DNA from: Aquincola agrisoli
GTDB lineage: Bacteria; Pseudomonadota; Gammaproteobacteria; Burkholderiales; Burkholderiaceae_C
Length of the DNA: 64,000 nt
Direction of reading: 5' to 3'
Assembly: GCF_036621135.1 (NCBI RefSeq)
Contig: NZ_JAZIBG010000036.1
Span: forward strand, 124,001-188,000
The translations under genes were made by a program, and so were the position numbers. This document shows positions 44,016 through 52,481 of this stretch, piece after piece; the stretch's first letter is position 1, and each line of letters begins with the position of its first letter. Below the pieces are notes generated by a model. The model was given only the letters and a program-made list of their open reading frames with translations, ran no database searches and was not told the origin of the DNA.

Positions 44016-46235
44016 ATGCACGGAGTGCATCACCGCGTTCTATCGTTCATCATGTTCATGACGCTGTTCATGAGCAGTTCCTTGGCCTTTGCCGTCACTG
44101 CGGCAGATCTCAGAGCTTCGATGCGGGACGCCAATGCGCTGCCCTCGCCAACGGACGTCGAGGAGAGGGCAGCGAGAGGCAACTACCTGCCCTACACCGG
44201 GTACTTCGAAGAGACCTACACCACCGGCGCCGCGGCCGGTCGGAAGGCGAGGTTCTATATTCCCCAGGGCGCGTTCGTGCGGGACTACTTCCTGGCGATC
44301 GCGCTGCCGAACGGCACGAACGTCGAGGACTTCCTCGTGAACAGCGGGTGGGTCGACGTTGCCGAGGCCAGGCGCATGTCGCTGATCATCCTGATGCCGG
44401 ACGGCGCCCAATGGGGCTCCTACGCGCAGGAGCAGGGCTACCTGGGGCGGGTGCTCGACGGCTACACCTCGGGCCGCAGGTGGTACTCCGTCCACGGCGT
44501 GTTCTATCTCGCCGGGTACGGCAACGGCGGGGACATCCTGCAGCAATGGGCCGGCGAGAACCCCCTGTTCGTGATCAGCCAGGCCTACTTCGATTCCTCG
44601 CTGGACGGGGCCACCCTGGCTGCCGCGGGCGAATACTTCTACGTGCCCAGCGGGCAGACGGCGCTGACCTCGGAAGCACCGGGCGTGAGCGCCCCGGGTG
44701 CGGGCGTGCCGTGCGGCAGGACCTTCCAGTGCGTCAAGAAGAAGGACATCCCGGTGCCCACCGACCTCTTCGGCACGAGCACGTCGCAGAGCGCGATCAA
44801 CTACTGGAAGTCCGCCAACGAATGCGGCTTCACCGTGACGCCCGGCGCCGGCGCGCTGGGAAGCGACGTCTGCACGCAGAACAAGGTGAATTCGAAGGCC
44901 ATCGCCACCGGCGTGAGCAACGTGGTCTCGCGGGTGTCGGTGCTGAATGCCAACGTCAACTACGTTGACCCGCGCGTCACGCAGCAGGTGTACGACAGCC
45001 TCACGACCTACACGCGCTACACGAACTCGTCGGCGTGGAGCAATGCGCTGGGCTTCCGGTCCAATTACCAGAAGCTCGGCGTCGAAGTGGTGGACATGTG
45101 GCGCATGGAGAACGGCAGGAACGTCAAGCGCCACTACATCGCCTACGTGCCCGCGAAGGTGAAGGACAAAAAGGCCTATCCCAACGGCGCCCCGGTGATC
45201 TACGCATTCGGCGGCAACGGCAACAACGCCTTCAACTTCTTCGAGGCCAGCCAGTTCGTCGAGCTGGCCGACACCTACGGCTTCACCATCGTCATGCCCG
45301 GCGAGCACACCTCGAACAACGGCGTCACGACGACGTGGAGCATCAACGAGGCCGACTACCAGTTCGTGCTTGCGGTGATGGAAGAAATGAAGGCCAAGCA
45401 TGGCCAATATTTCGACCCGAAGCGGGTCTACGCCGTCGGGCACTCGCAGGGCGGCGGGATGACGAACTTCCTGTCCGAGCGGGATCCGGACCTGTTCACG
45501 GCCTATGCGGTCATGGCCGGCGTGGCGCGCAACTTCGCGGCGGGCACGCCGCCGGCGCCGATGTACGCGATCTACGGCGAGTACGACTCCGTGAGCCCCA
45601 CCGGCAACAGGACGAACTGGCTGCGCCGCAACAATTTCGAGGCCCCCAATGGCATCGTCACGGATCCGTTCGACCTGCCCGCCAGGTACGACAACCCGAT
45701 CCAGTACCTGATCTACCCCAACACGCCCGCCTACCCGGGCAACAAGTTCGAAACGACCACGTGGTACACCCCGGAAGGCATCCCGATGTTCGCCGACACC
45801 ACGGCGTACGGTCGCGAGCACAACAACACCGTTCCTGATGCACGGCGGATCTGGACCGAGTGGTTCTCCCGGTGGGGGCGGGATGAAAGCGGCAACCGCG
45901 TGTACGCGCGCACCACGCCGCCGGCGCCCACCCTGCAGGTGGTGCCGGGCGTCTTGAACCTGCGCACGACCGCGGGCCTCGTCACGGCGGTGATCAGCGT
46001 GCCTGCGGGCGCCGATCTGCGCGAATGGAGCGTCACGGGCATCTCGGCGGCTGGTGCGCCTGCGGTGTCCACCGCCTACACGGCCGACGGCCGGTCCCTG
46101 GTGGTGACGTTCAACAAGGCCCAGCTGAGCAGCCTGCAGGCCGGCGACGTGTCGTTCACGGTGACCGGACATTTCAACCGCTACGGCATGCAGTGGCCCA
46201 TCAGCGCGGCCGCTGTCGTCAAGGTCGTGAAGTAG
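44016..46235 (+). CDS. Exported hydrolase with two alpha/beta-hydrolase-like domains, the first lacking its nucleophile
   Basis: This 739-residue protein has a signal peptide (M-T-L-F-M-S-S-S-L-A-F-A). Domain 1 (about 55-245) has a hydrolase-like elbow G-Y-G-N-G-G (167-172) with Gly169 where the nucleophile Ser should be. Domain 2 (about 360-600) has an intact G-H-S-Q-G-G elbow (Ser477), an oxyanion-type A-F-G-G-N-G-N-N, D in E-Y-D-S, and a possible His in G-R-E-H-N-N. It resembles PHB depolymerase/feruloyl-type esterases (LpqC-like). A C-terminal beta-sandwich (about 640-739) may anchor or bind substrate. The start at 44016 follows AGAGGAGA; an in-frame ATG lies at 43968. The PEP-CTERM gene follows after 13 bases. 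Confidence 0.75.
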   Translation: MHGVHHRVLSFIMFMTLFMSSSLAFAVTAADLRASMRDANALPSPTDVEERAARGNYLPYTGYFEETYTTGAAAGRKARFYIPQGAFVRDYFLAIALPNGTNVEDFLVNSGWVDVAEARRMSLIILMPDGAQWGSYAQEQGYLGRVLDGYTSGRRWYSVHGVFYLAGYGNGGDILQQWAGENPLFVISQAYFDSSLDGATLAAAGEYFYVPSGQTALTSEAPGVSAPGAGVPCGRTFQCVKKKDIPVPTDLFGTSTSQSAINYWKSANECGFTVTPGAGALGSDVCTQNKVNSKAIATGVSNVVSRVSVLNANVNYVDPRVTQQVYDSLTTYTRYTNSSAWSNALGFRSNYQKLGVEVVDMWRMENGRNVKRHYIAYVPAKVKDKKAYPNGAPVIYAFGGNGNNAFNFFEASQFVELADTYGFTIVMPGEHTSNNGVTTTWSINEADYQFVLAVMEEMKAKHGQYFDPKRVYAVGHSQGGGMTNFLSERDPDLFTAYAVMAGVARNFAAGTPPAPMYAIYGEYDSVSPTGNRTNWLRRNNFEAPNGIVTDPFDLPARYDNPIQYLIYPNTPAYPGNKFETTTWYTPEGIPMFADTTAYGREHNNTVPDARRIWTEWFSRWGRDESGNRVYARTTPPAPTLQVVPGVLNLRTTAGLVTAVISVPAGADLREWSVTGISAAGAPAVSTAYTADGRSLVVTFNKAQLSSLQAGDVSFTVTGHFNRYGMQWPISAAAVVKVVK

Positions 46236-46248
46236 AGGGGCGGCGCTC

Positions 46249-46950
46249 ATGAAGACGTTGAGAACGACGATCGCCGCCGCGCTGCTGGCGTGTGCGGCAC
46301 TGGGCGCACACGCTGCGCCTGGCCCCTACACGAGCAGCTCGTTCGCGAGCGATGCGGTGGCGGTCGCGGGGGCCGTGGCCGACGTGGATTCGAAGGCGAG
46401 TCCGCTGGACACGCCACCGTTGATCAGCACCGCGGTGGCCATCAGCGGCGCGGACTTCGCGTCCGCCTCGGGCTTCGCGGGCGGCGGGTTGCTGGTGGCG
46501 CAGGCCGAAGCGAGCAGCGCCAGCGAAGCGGTGAGTGCCGTGGGCACGGCGTTCTTCGAGGGCATGTTCAGCATGACCGGCGTGGGGGCGGTGGCGTTCA
46601 AGATCGATCTGCTCGAGCAGAACTTCACCGACGCGGGGCAATTCTCGGATGCGTCCCTGTTCTTCAAGCTGACCTTCGAAGGCACGACGTACGCCGATGT
46701 GGTGCTCACGGGGGACGACGGCCCGTACGTCCTGAATTTGACCCTCCCTGGCGCGGGCACCGGCATGTTCAGCTTGCTGCTGGCGAGCGAGGCCAACGCG
46801 CTGCGGGGCGATGCCTCGAACTTCGCGCAGGCCGAGTTCATGGCGGCCGTGCCGGAGCCGGGCCAGCTGTCTCTGCTGCTGGCGGGCCTCGGGCTGGTTG
46901 GCGTGGTCATCCGGTCGCGGCGGCGCATTGGCGCTCCGTCCGCCGCCTGA
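46249..46950 (+). CDS. PEP-CTERM sorted exported protein
   Basis: This 233-residue protein has a signal peptide (A-A-A-L-L-A-C-A-A-L-G-A-H-A), an Ala/Ser-rich mature domain, and a C-terminal tag V-P-E-P-G-Q-L-S-L followed by a hydrophobic helix and S-R-R-R. The exosortase that would process it is not in the window. It starts 13 bases after the exported hydrolase stop, so the two form an operon, like the 33747-31057 pair. Confidence 0.88.
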   Translation: MKTLRTTIAAALLACAALGAHAAPGPYTSSSFASDAVAVAGAVADVDSKASPLDTPPLISTAVAISGADFASASGFAGGGLLVAQAEASSASEAVSAVGTAFFEGMFSMTGVGAVAFKIDLLEQNFTDAGQFSDASLFFKLTFEGTTYADVVLTGDDGPYVLNLTLPGAGTGMFSLLLASEANALRGDASNFAQAEFMAAVPEPGQLSLLLAGLGLVGVVIRSRRRIGAPSAA

Positions 46951-46968
46951 CCTCGCGGTGGCTTGCCG

Positions 46969-46997
46969 CGCGGCGCGCCCCGCAAGGGCGCGCCGCG
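46969..46997. terminator. Perfect 12-bp hairpin terminator
   Basis: CGCGGCGCGCCC (46969-46980) pairs fully with GGGCGCGCCGCG (46986-46997) over a five-base loop. It stands between the PEP-CTERM stop and the convergent EamA gene. No U-run follows, so it may act in both directions with Rho or processing. Confidence 0.65.
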
Positions 46998-47028
46998 TCG
47001 ATGTGCTGAAGCCCGCGCCTTGCTGCCG

Positions 47029-47928
47029 TCAGCGCCGCGGCTTCAGGTTCAGCGCCACGCCCGACACGCACAGCAGCATGGCCAGGCATTCGTAGCGCCC
47101 CAGCGGATCGCCGTCGACGACGGCACCGGTCACCATGGCCACGACCGGCACGAGCACGGGGCTCAACGCGGCCACATGGGCCGGCACCTTGCGAACGATC
47201 GTGAACCACGCGGCGTTGCCGATGGCCATGGGCACGATGCTGATGTAGCCGATCACCGCCAGGCTCGGCCAGGAGGGCACGAACCACTCGCGGTTGCCCA
47301 GGGCCAGGGCGACCGTGCCCAGCGGAACGCCGATGCACAGCAGTTGCCACCCGGTGAGCACCGTGCTGCTGACCGGGACCGGGAAACGCTTGAGCAGCAG
47401 GGTCCCGCAGGCCCAGCCGATCGCAGCCAGCAAGCCGAGCGCAAAGCCCAGCTGGGTCGACAGGCGGTTGTCCCAGCCGATCAACCCCAGCAGCAGAACG
47501 CCCGATCCCCCCAGCGCCAGTGCGGCCAGCGCCCGCCGGTCGAGCCGCTGGCGCAGGAACAGATGTGCCCCCATGGCCGCCCACAAGGGCATCGTGAAGC
47601 CGAGCACCGCGGCCTGCCCGGACGGGATGAGCACCGCCGCGTAGGTGCTGGCGACGTTCCACACGCCGAGGTAGACGAGCGCGGCCGAGGCCGTGGTCAG
47701 CCAGTAGCGGCGCGGAATGCGCAGCGACTCGCCGCGGCTGTGGCTCCACAGGAGCAGCAGCACGCCCGAGATCACGACGCTGACGGCGCGGAAGGTCCAT
47801 ACGGAGACCTCCTGCACCGCCATCGCGAACAGCGGCCAGTTGGTGCCCCATACGAGGGTCAGCACGGCGACCAGCGGCAACGGTGCGACGGCTTTCGACG
47901 CAGAAGGAGGGGAGGGCTGGGTTTGCAC
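47029..47928 (-). CDS. EamA/DMT-family transporter
   Basis: This 299-residue inner-membrane protein has ten helices in two EamA repeats, opening with L-V-W-G-T-N-W-P-L-F-A-M-A and containing A-V-L-G-F-T-M-P-L-W-A in the first repeat. It is a metabolite exporter of unknown substrate. It differs from the YedA-like protein at 23873. No regulator is adjacent, and the gene is probably monocistronic. Confidence 0.87.
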   Translation of the reverse strand: MQTQPSPPSASKAVAPLPLVAVLTLVWGTNWPLFAMAVQEVSVWTFRAVSVVISGVLLLLWSHSRGESLRIPRRYWLTTASAALVYLGVWNVASTYAAVLIPSGQAAVLGFTMPLWAAMGAHLFLRQRLDRRALAALALGGSGVLLLGLIGWDNRLSTQLGFALGLLAAIGWACGTLLLKRFPVPVSSTVLTGWQLLCIGVPLGTVALALGNREWFVPSWPSLAVIGYISIVPMAIGNAAWFTIVRKVPAHVAALSPVLVPVVAMVTGAVVDGDPLGRYECLAMLLCVSGVALNLKPRR

Positions 47929-48116
47929 GAGCCGAGGTTACCTCGGCGCCGGGGCATTGCGGGGTTGTCCAGACAAGCCGGGCTTCCGGCTGAGCGCGGC
48001 GGCGTCGTAGGGCGCATGGACTTTCACGTCCCCGCTTTCCGGAGCCACTTCCCGGCGGAGTCGGCCACAACGATGGCGTTGCGCTTCTGCCGCGGCAGGG
48101 CAACGAACTGCGCGCC

Positions 48117-48809
48117 TCAGCGCCCCGCGGCCGGGTCGCCGGTGTCCGGGCCGGGGGAGGGGTCGCCCGGCCGGCTGGCCAGCCCCGCGCCCCACGCCAT
48201 GCCCAAGCCCCCGCCGCCGTCCGCTCCCGCGCGCCCGCCCCGGTTGCCGCCCCCCTGGCCCGCGGCACCGCCCTTGCCGCCCGTCCCGCCGAGCCTCAGC
48301 GGACCCTGCTTGGGCACCTGGAGTGATGCGGGGATGGGCGCCAGCTCCAGCACCTCGCGGATGAACTGGCGCAGCGAGGCCACCAGGGCGGCCGTTTCCA
48401 CCGGCCGGCCCGCGACCATCTCCTGGGCGGCGTGGACCGCCAGCCGCACTTGCTCGTCGGTGCCCAGCAGGATGACGTCGGACAGCGCCGCCTCGACCGC
48501 GTCGCGCACGCGGCGCGCACGGTCGGAGCCGCCGCCACCGGCCGCCGCATCGGGCGGCAGCTGGCGCAGCTCGCGCAGGTGCCGGGGGTCGACCGCCAAC
48601 TGGCCGGTGAAGGAGCTGCCCAGCGTCTTGTAGGCCGCTATCAGGGTCTTCAGACGTTCGTTGATCTGGCGGTTCTCCCGCTCGCGCCGCTGCTGCACGG
48701 TGTGCATCACCAGCAGCCGGACGCCGACGGCGACCAGCGAGACCAGGGCCAGTCCCAGCACGGTGGACACCAGGGCCTGCCAGGAAGTGAAGTCGAGGGC
48801 GTTGCGCAT
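48117..48809 (-). CDS. Hypothetical membrane-anchored protein with Gly-rich tail
   Basis: This 230-residue protein has one N-terminal transmembrane helix (about 10-35) without a cleavage site. A basic, coiled-coil-like segment follows (Q-Q-R-R-E-R-E-N-R-Q-I-N-E-R-L-K-T-L-I), then a helical middle domain (about 90-160) and a disordered tail of Gly, Pro and Asp (about 165-230). No family is recognised, although similar single-helix proteins are common in Burkholderiales. The 190 bases after the EamA gene upstream hold nothing obvious. Confidence 0.65.
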   Translation of the reverse strand: MRNALDFTSWQALVSTVLGLALVSLVAVGVRLLVMHTVQQRRERENRQINERLKTLIAAYKTLGSSFTGQLAVDPRHLRELRQLPPDAAAGGGGSDRARRVRDAVEAALSDVILLGTDEQVRLAVHAAQEMVAGRPVETAALVASLRQFIREVLELAPIPASLQVPKQGPLRLGGTGGKGGAAGQGGGNRGGRAGADGGGGLGMAWGAGLASRPGDPSPGPDTGDPAAGR

Positions 48810-48991
48810 GGGAAGCTGCGGGGCGGGGGATCGGCCGCCTGCACCGCGAGTATCCGGGAAGCCGGGCGATGCAAGGTGTATCTCAGCGGACGTCCTACAG
48901 CCCCTGCGCCCTGCAGCCTACGGCCGCCGCGGGCACCCGGTCCTAGATTTGGAAGGCGGCGCAAGGTCGCGCCGCGCATCCGGAGACAGCC

Positions 48992-49192
48992 ATGCAGAAC
49001 CAGCAAAGCAACCAACCCGGCCAGGGCAACAACCCGAAGCCCGGCCAGCAGCAGGACCAGCAATCGCGTCCTGGTCAGCAGCAGGATGACCAAGGCGGGC
49101 GCCAGGGCGGCCAGCAGGGCGGACAGCAGGGCGGCAACCAGAACCCCGGCCAGCAGGATCCGTCGCAGGGCCAGAAGAACCAGCGTCCGTAA
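48992..49192 (+). CDS. Small Gln/Gly/Asn-rich disordered protein
   Basis: This 66-residue hydrophilic protein has no hydrophobic segment. It consists almost only of Gln, Gly, Asn, Pro, Asp and Ser with repeated Q-Q-G-G and P-G-Q units. A CGGAGACAGCC ribosome site lies just before the ATG, and a clear hairpin follows the stop, so it looks like a real, separately expressed gene rather than chance. Such proteins may be stress or desiccation related, but no function can be assigned. Confidence 0.6.
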   Translation: MQNQQSNQPGQGNNPKPGQQQDQQSRPGQQQDDQGGRQGGQQGGQQGGNQNPGQQDPSQGQKNQRP

Positions 49193-49214
49193 GCACGCGC
49201 GTTGACCCCTGTGC

Positions 49215-49241
49215 AGGGCGGCCCCCGAGGGGTGCCGCCCT
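49215..49241 (+). terminator. Hairpin terminator after the Gln/Gly-rich gene
   Basis: AGGGCGGC (49215-49222) pairs with GCCGCCCT (49234-49241), with an inner CCC/GGG pairing. It lies 23 bases after the stop of the small gene and just before the convergent lyase gene, so it may serve both. Confidence 0.7.
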
Positions 49242-49250
49242 CTTGGCCGT

Positions 49251-50234
49251 CTACGGGGCGAGCGGCGCCAGCAGGCGCTCCGTCGCCGGCCGCCGGCCGT
49301 TGGCGTAGACGAAGCCCTTGGTCAGGCCGGCTTCGGGCGTCATGCCGTAGAGCGGCTCGCCCGGCAGCCCGTTCGCCAGCGCCGCGCGCCCCGCCGCCAG
49401 GCGGCCGAGGTCCACGCCGGTGTCCACACCCATCGACTCGAACATGAAGACGAGGTCCTCGGTCACCACGTTGCCGGATGCGCCGGGCGCATACGGGCAG
49501 CCGCCCAGCCCGCCCTGCGAGGCGTCGAAGGTGCGCACGCCGGCCTCGTAGGCGGCCAGGCAGTTCGCGAGGCCAAGGCCACGCGTGTTGTGCATGTGCG
49601 CGGCCCCGGCATGCTCGCCGAGCGCGGCGCGCAGCCGTTTGAACAGGCGCTGCACCTGTGCGGGGTTGGCCATGCCGGTGGTGTCCGACAGCCCCGATTC
49701 GTCGGCGCCCGCCGCGATGGCCTGCTCGGCCATCCAGATCACGTCGTCCTCGGCGACGGCGCCCTGGATCGTGCAGCCGAAGGCGGTGGAGATGCCGGCC
49801 TCGATCTTCACGCCGGGCGCGCGCTCGTCGCGCAGCGCGGCGATGTTGCGGATCTCCTCGATCATCTGCTCGCGCGTCTTGCGCACGTTGGCCAGCGAGT
49901 GGGCGGCGCTGGCCGACACCGGCAGGGTCAGCTTGTGCACGCCTGCCGCCAGGGCTGCTTCGGCGCCGCGCAGGTTGGGCACCAGGGCCATCACCGTCAG
50001 GCCGGGCTTGCCCAGCGCATGGCGCACGACCTCGGCCGCGTCCGCCATCTGCGGCAGCAGCTTGGCCGGGACGAAGGAGCAGACCTCGATCTCGCGCAGG
50101 CCGGCGCCGTGGAGGGCATCGATCCACGCGAGCTTGGCGGCCGTCGGCATCGTCCGGGACACGCTCTGCAGCCCGTCGCGCGGGCCGACTTCGCTGATCA
50201 GGACGGAAGGCGGGAGGGCGGTGGTCGTGGGCAT
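49251..50234 (-). CDS. Hydroxymethylglutaryl-CoA lyase-like enzyme
   Basis: This 327-residue (from 50234) HMGL-like TIM barrel has E-V-G-P-R-D-G-L-Q near the start (metal/substrate Asp-Arg), A-H-M-H-N-T-R-G-L-G (metal histidines) and the flexible Cys loop G-G-L-G-G-C-P-Y-A-P-G-A-S-G-N. It cleaves HMG-CoA-like acyl-CoAs to an acyl-CoA plus acetoacetate or pyruvate. An ATG twelve codons upstream (50270) lies within an inverted repeat (50250-50270) that looks like an operator, so the internal ATG at 50234 is preferred. It ends a cluster with SDR, CMD and Bug genes, probably degrading a carboxylate. The real substrate may differ from HMG-CoA. Confidence 0.85.
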   Translation of the reverse strand: MPTTTALPPSVLISEVGPRDGLQSVSRTMPTAAKLAWIDALHGAGLREIEVCSFVPAKLLPQMADAAEVVRHALGKPGLTVMALVPNLRGAEAALAAGVHKLTLPVSASAAHSLANVRKTREQMIEEIRNIAALRDERAPGVKIEAGISTAFGCTIQGAVAEDDVIWMAEQAIAAGADESGLSDTTGMANPAQVQRLFKRLRAALGEHAGAAHMHNTRGLGLANCLAAYEAGVRTFDASQGGLGGCPYAPGASGNVVTEDLVFMFESMGVDTGVDLGRLAAGRAALANGLPGEPLYGMTPEAGLTKGFVYANGRRPATERLLAPLAP

Positions 50235-50249
50235 CGTCGTGACGGAAGT

Positions 50250-50270
50250 ATGTTCTGTGAAGTAGAACAT
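50250..50270. promoter_or_regulatory. Inverted repeat upstream of the lyase gene
   Basis: ATGTTCT (50250-50256) and AGAACAT (50264-50270) form perfect 7-base arms around seven bases. A second dyad AGAA-N5-TTCT overlaps its right side (50265-50277). This is the size and symmetry of an operator for a dimeric regulator such as IclR or GntR. It would put lyase transcription under separate control. Confidence 0.55.
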
Positions 50271-50315
50271 TATTCTGTCAGACGACCAAACCGGGCGTCC
50301 ATCGCCCGGCCTGCC

Positions 50316-50831
50316 TCAATGCCCGATCTGCAAGGCCACCAGGAAGCGCGAGACCATGTTGTAGGCGCCGATGGTCACCAGCGCGTCGACCACCTGCCGT
50401 TCGTCGCAGTGCCGGCGCACCTCGTCGTACAGCGCCTGCGGCACCTCGATGTCGCGGGTCATCGTGTCGGTCAGGCGGATCAGCGCCTGCTCCGCCGCCG
50501 TGAGGCCCGGCCCGATCGTCGCCGGATCGGCCAGCGCGTCGATCTTGGCCTGCGTGGCGCCCGCCGCCAGCGCGATCGGCACGTGGGCGTCGTACTCGAA
50601 GCGCGCCCGGTTCAGCACCGCGACCCGCACGATGACGAGTTCGCGCACGTCCTCCGGCAAGGTGTTGTGCCGGCGCACGGCGGTGAGCATGCGCTCCCAG
50701 CCCTGTGCCATGGGCGGGCTGTTGAGCAGCACCTGGTAGAGCGGGGAGACGCGGCCGCGCTGGGCGGTGATGCCGGCTTCGAGCTCGGCGAGGTCCGGGC
50801 GGGTGCCGGGCGGAATGGGGGCGATGCGCAT
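50316..50831 (-). CDS. Carboxymuconolactone decarboxylase family (AhpD-like) protein
   Basis: This 171-residue all-helical cytoplasmic protein matches the CMD family (R-E-L-V-I-V-R-V-A-V-L-N-R-A-R-F-E-Y-D-A-H-V-P-I-A). The position where AhpD has C-x-x-C is F-E-Y-D-A-H here, so it is not a peroxidase-type member but closer to the catabolic CMD-like group. It lies between the SDR and lyase genes and may act on a ring or lactone intermediate. Reaction unknown. Confidence 0.82.
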   Translation of the reverse strand: MRIAPIPPGTRPDLAELEAGITAQRGRVSPLYQVLLNSPPMAQGWERMLTAVRRHNTLPEDVRELVIVRVAVLNRARFEYDAHVPIALAAGATQAKIDALADPATIGPGLTAAEQALIRLTDTMTRDIEVPQALYDEVRRHCDERQVVDALVTIGAYNMVSRFLVALQIGH

Positions 50832-50842
50832 GGGGCGGGCGG

Positions 50843-51631
50843 TCAGATCAGGGGGGTGTTGGCGCCGTCCATCGGCACGATGGCGCCATTGACGTAGCTC
50901 GCGCGCGGCGAGGCGAGGAACACGGCCACCGCGGCGATCTCCTCGGGTTGCGCCACGCGGCCGAGCGGCAGCAGGGCGCCGGGGTCCGGGGGCGGCGGAC
51001 GGCCTTCGGACGCGGCCAGCCGGCGGTCGGCCTCGATGCGTTCGGCCAGCCGCTCGGTCAGCACGGGGCCGGGGTTGATGCCGTTCACGCGCACGCCGCT
51101 GCGGGCATAGGCTGCCGCCAGGCCGGCGCTGGCCAGCATCAGCGCCGCGTTGGCGGAGCCGCCGGCCAGGTGCACCGGGTTGCCCACCTTGCCGCCCATG
51201 CCGATCACGTTGACGACGGCGCCGGCGCCGCGCGCAGCCATGCGCTTGACCGCCGGGTCCAGCATGTGGATGTAGGTGAAGTACTTGGCGTCCATCGCGG
51301 CGCGCCAGGCGGCAGGCGTCAGCTCGGCGGCCGGCATGCGGCGCGCCGCGCCCGCGCTGTTGACCAGCACGTCCAGCGGGCCGAAGCGTTGCTCGGCCGC
51401 GTCGAGCGCCGCCGCGGCGGCCTCGGCGTCCTGCAGGTCGGCCGGAAAGGCGGCGGCGCGCCCGCGCTGCGCCGCATCGAGCGTGCCGATGGCCTGCTGC
51501 AGCCCCTCGGCGCCGCGGGCCACGAGGCTCACGCGGGCCCCTTCGTCGAGGAAGGCGCGCACGCAGGCGAGCCCGATGCCGCGGCTCGCGCCGGTGACCA
51601 CCACATGCTTGCCGTCGAGTTGCAGGTCCAT
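50843..51631 (-). CDS. SDR-family protein lacking the catalytic Tyr-Lys pair
   Basis: This 262-residue protein has a normal NAD(P)-binding start (V-T-G-A-S-R-G-I-G) and N-S-A-G. At the active-site helix the usual Y-x-x-x-K is replaced by Gly157-x-x-x-Asn161 in H-L-A-G-G-S-A-N-A-A-L, and the catalytic Ser position reads V-I-G-M-G-G-K. The rest of the fold and the C-terminal motif (Y-V-N-G-A-I-V-P-M-D-G-A) are intact. It is probably a non-classical SDR with another catalytic mode or a binding role. It follows a classical SDR gene by three bases and is 11 bases from the CMD gene. Confidence 0.85.
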   Translation of the reverse strand: MDLQLDGKHVVVTGASRGIGLACVRAFLDEGARVSLVARGAEGLQQAIGTLDAAQRGRAAAFPADLQDAEAAAAALDAAEQRFGPLDVLVNSAGAARRMPAAELTPAAWRAAMDAKYFTYIHMLDPAVKRMAARGAGAVVNVIGMGGKVGNPVHLAGGSANAALMLASAGLAAAYARSGVRVNGINPGPVLTERLAERIEADRRLAASEGRPPPPDPGALLPLGRVAQPEEIAAVAVFLASPRASYVNGAIVPMDGANTPLI

Positions 51632-51634
51632 CGG

Positions 51635-52435
51635 CTACCCCCGCTTCAGCAGCAGCCCGCCGTCGACGGGCAGGACCACGCCGGTGATGTATTTCGCCTC
51701 ATCGGACGCGAGGAACACCGCGGCGTTGGCGACGTCCCAGGCGCTGCCCATGCGGCCCATCGGCACCATCGCGTCGCGCTCCGCGCGCACCACCTCGCGC
51801 GGCACCCCGCGTTCCTGCGCGCGGCGCTCGATCGCCATCGGCGTGTCGATCAGCCCGGGCAGGACCACGTTGGCGCGCACGCCGTGCGGCGCGTTCTCGA
51901 ACGCGATGTGCTGGGTCAGCGTGTTCACCGCGCCCTTGCTGGTCTTGTAGGCGACGGTCTGGCGGCCGGCCAGCGCGGAGGTGGACGAGATGTTGATGAT
52001 GCTGCCCGAGCGCTGCGCCACCATGTGCGGCAGCGCATGCTTGCAGGTCATGAACATGCCCTTGAGGTTCATGGCCATCAGCGCGTCCCAGGCGTCGGCG
52101 TCCATCTCCGCGGTCTTCTTGTCGCCCTTGGAGCGGCCGACGTTGTTGTGCAGCACGTCGATGCGACCGTAGCGCTCGATGCAGGCCGCGACGAGCGCCG
52201 CGCAGTCCGCCTCCTGCGTGATGTCGGCGCGCAGCGTGGAAGCCGGATGGCCGTGCGGCCGGACGGCGGCCAGCGTGTCGTCGGCCCATTCGGGGTTGAT
52301 GTCCACCAGCAGCAGCGTGGCGCCTTCCTGCGCGAAGCGCTCGGCCGTGGCGCGGCCGTTGCCGAGCGTGCCGCCCGGCTGCTGGCCGGCGCCGACGATG
52401 ACGGCGACCTTGCCTTCGAGTCTCTTGCTTGTCAT
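51635..52435 (-). CDS. Classical short-chain dehydrogenase/reductase
   Basis: This 266-residue NAD(P)-dependent oxidoreductase has the cofactor motif V-G-A-G-Q-Q-P-G-G-T-L-G-N-G (a longer Gly loop than the usual T-G-x-x-x-G-x-G), N-N-V-G, catalytic Ser in N-I-S-S-T-S and Y-K-T-S-K. The C-terminus is I-T-G-V-V-L-P-V-D-G-G. It is co-transcribed with the Bug receptor upstream and the second SDR downstream. Substrate unknown, but the cluster suggests a hydroxy-acid or alicyclic ring intermediate. Confidence 0.88.
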   Translation of the reverse strand: MTSKRLEGKVAVIVGAGQQPGGTLGNGRATAERFAQEGATLLLVDINPEWADDTLAAVRPHGHPASTLRADITQEADCAALVAACIERYGRIDVLHNNVGRSKGDKKTAEMDADAWDALMAMNLKGMFMTCKHALPHMVAQRSGSIINISSTSALAGRQTVAYKTSKGAVNTLTQHIAFENAPHGVRANVVLPGLIDTPMAIERRAQERGVPREVVRAERDAMVPMGRMGSAWDVANAAVFLASDEAKYITGVVLPVDGGLLLKRG

Positions 52436-52481
52436 GGGTGTCCTGGATGGCTGTGTTCTGTCTTGACCGGGGGCGGGGCCT

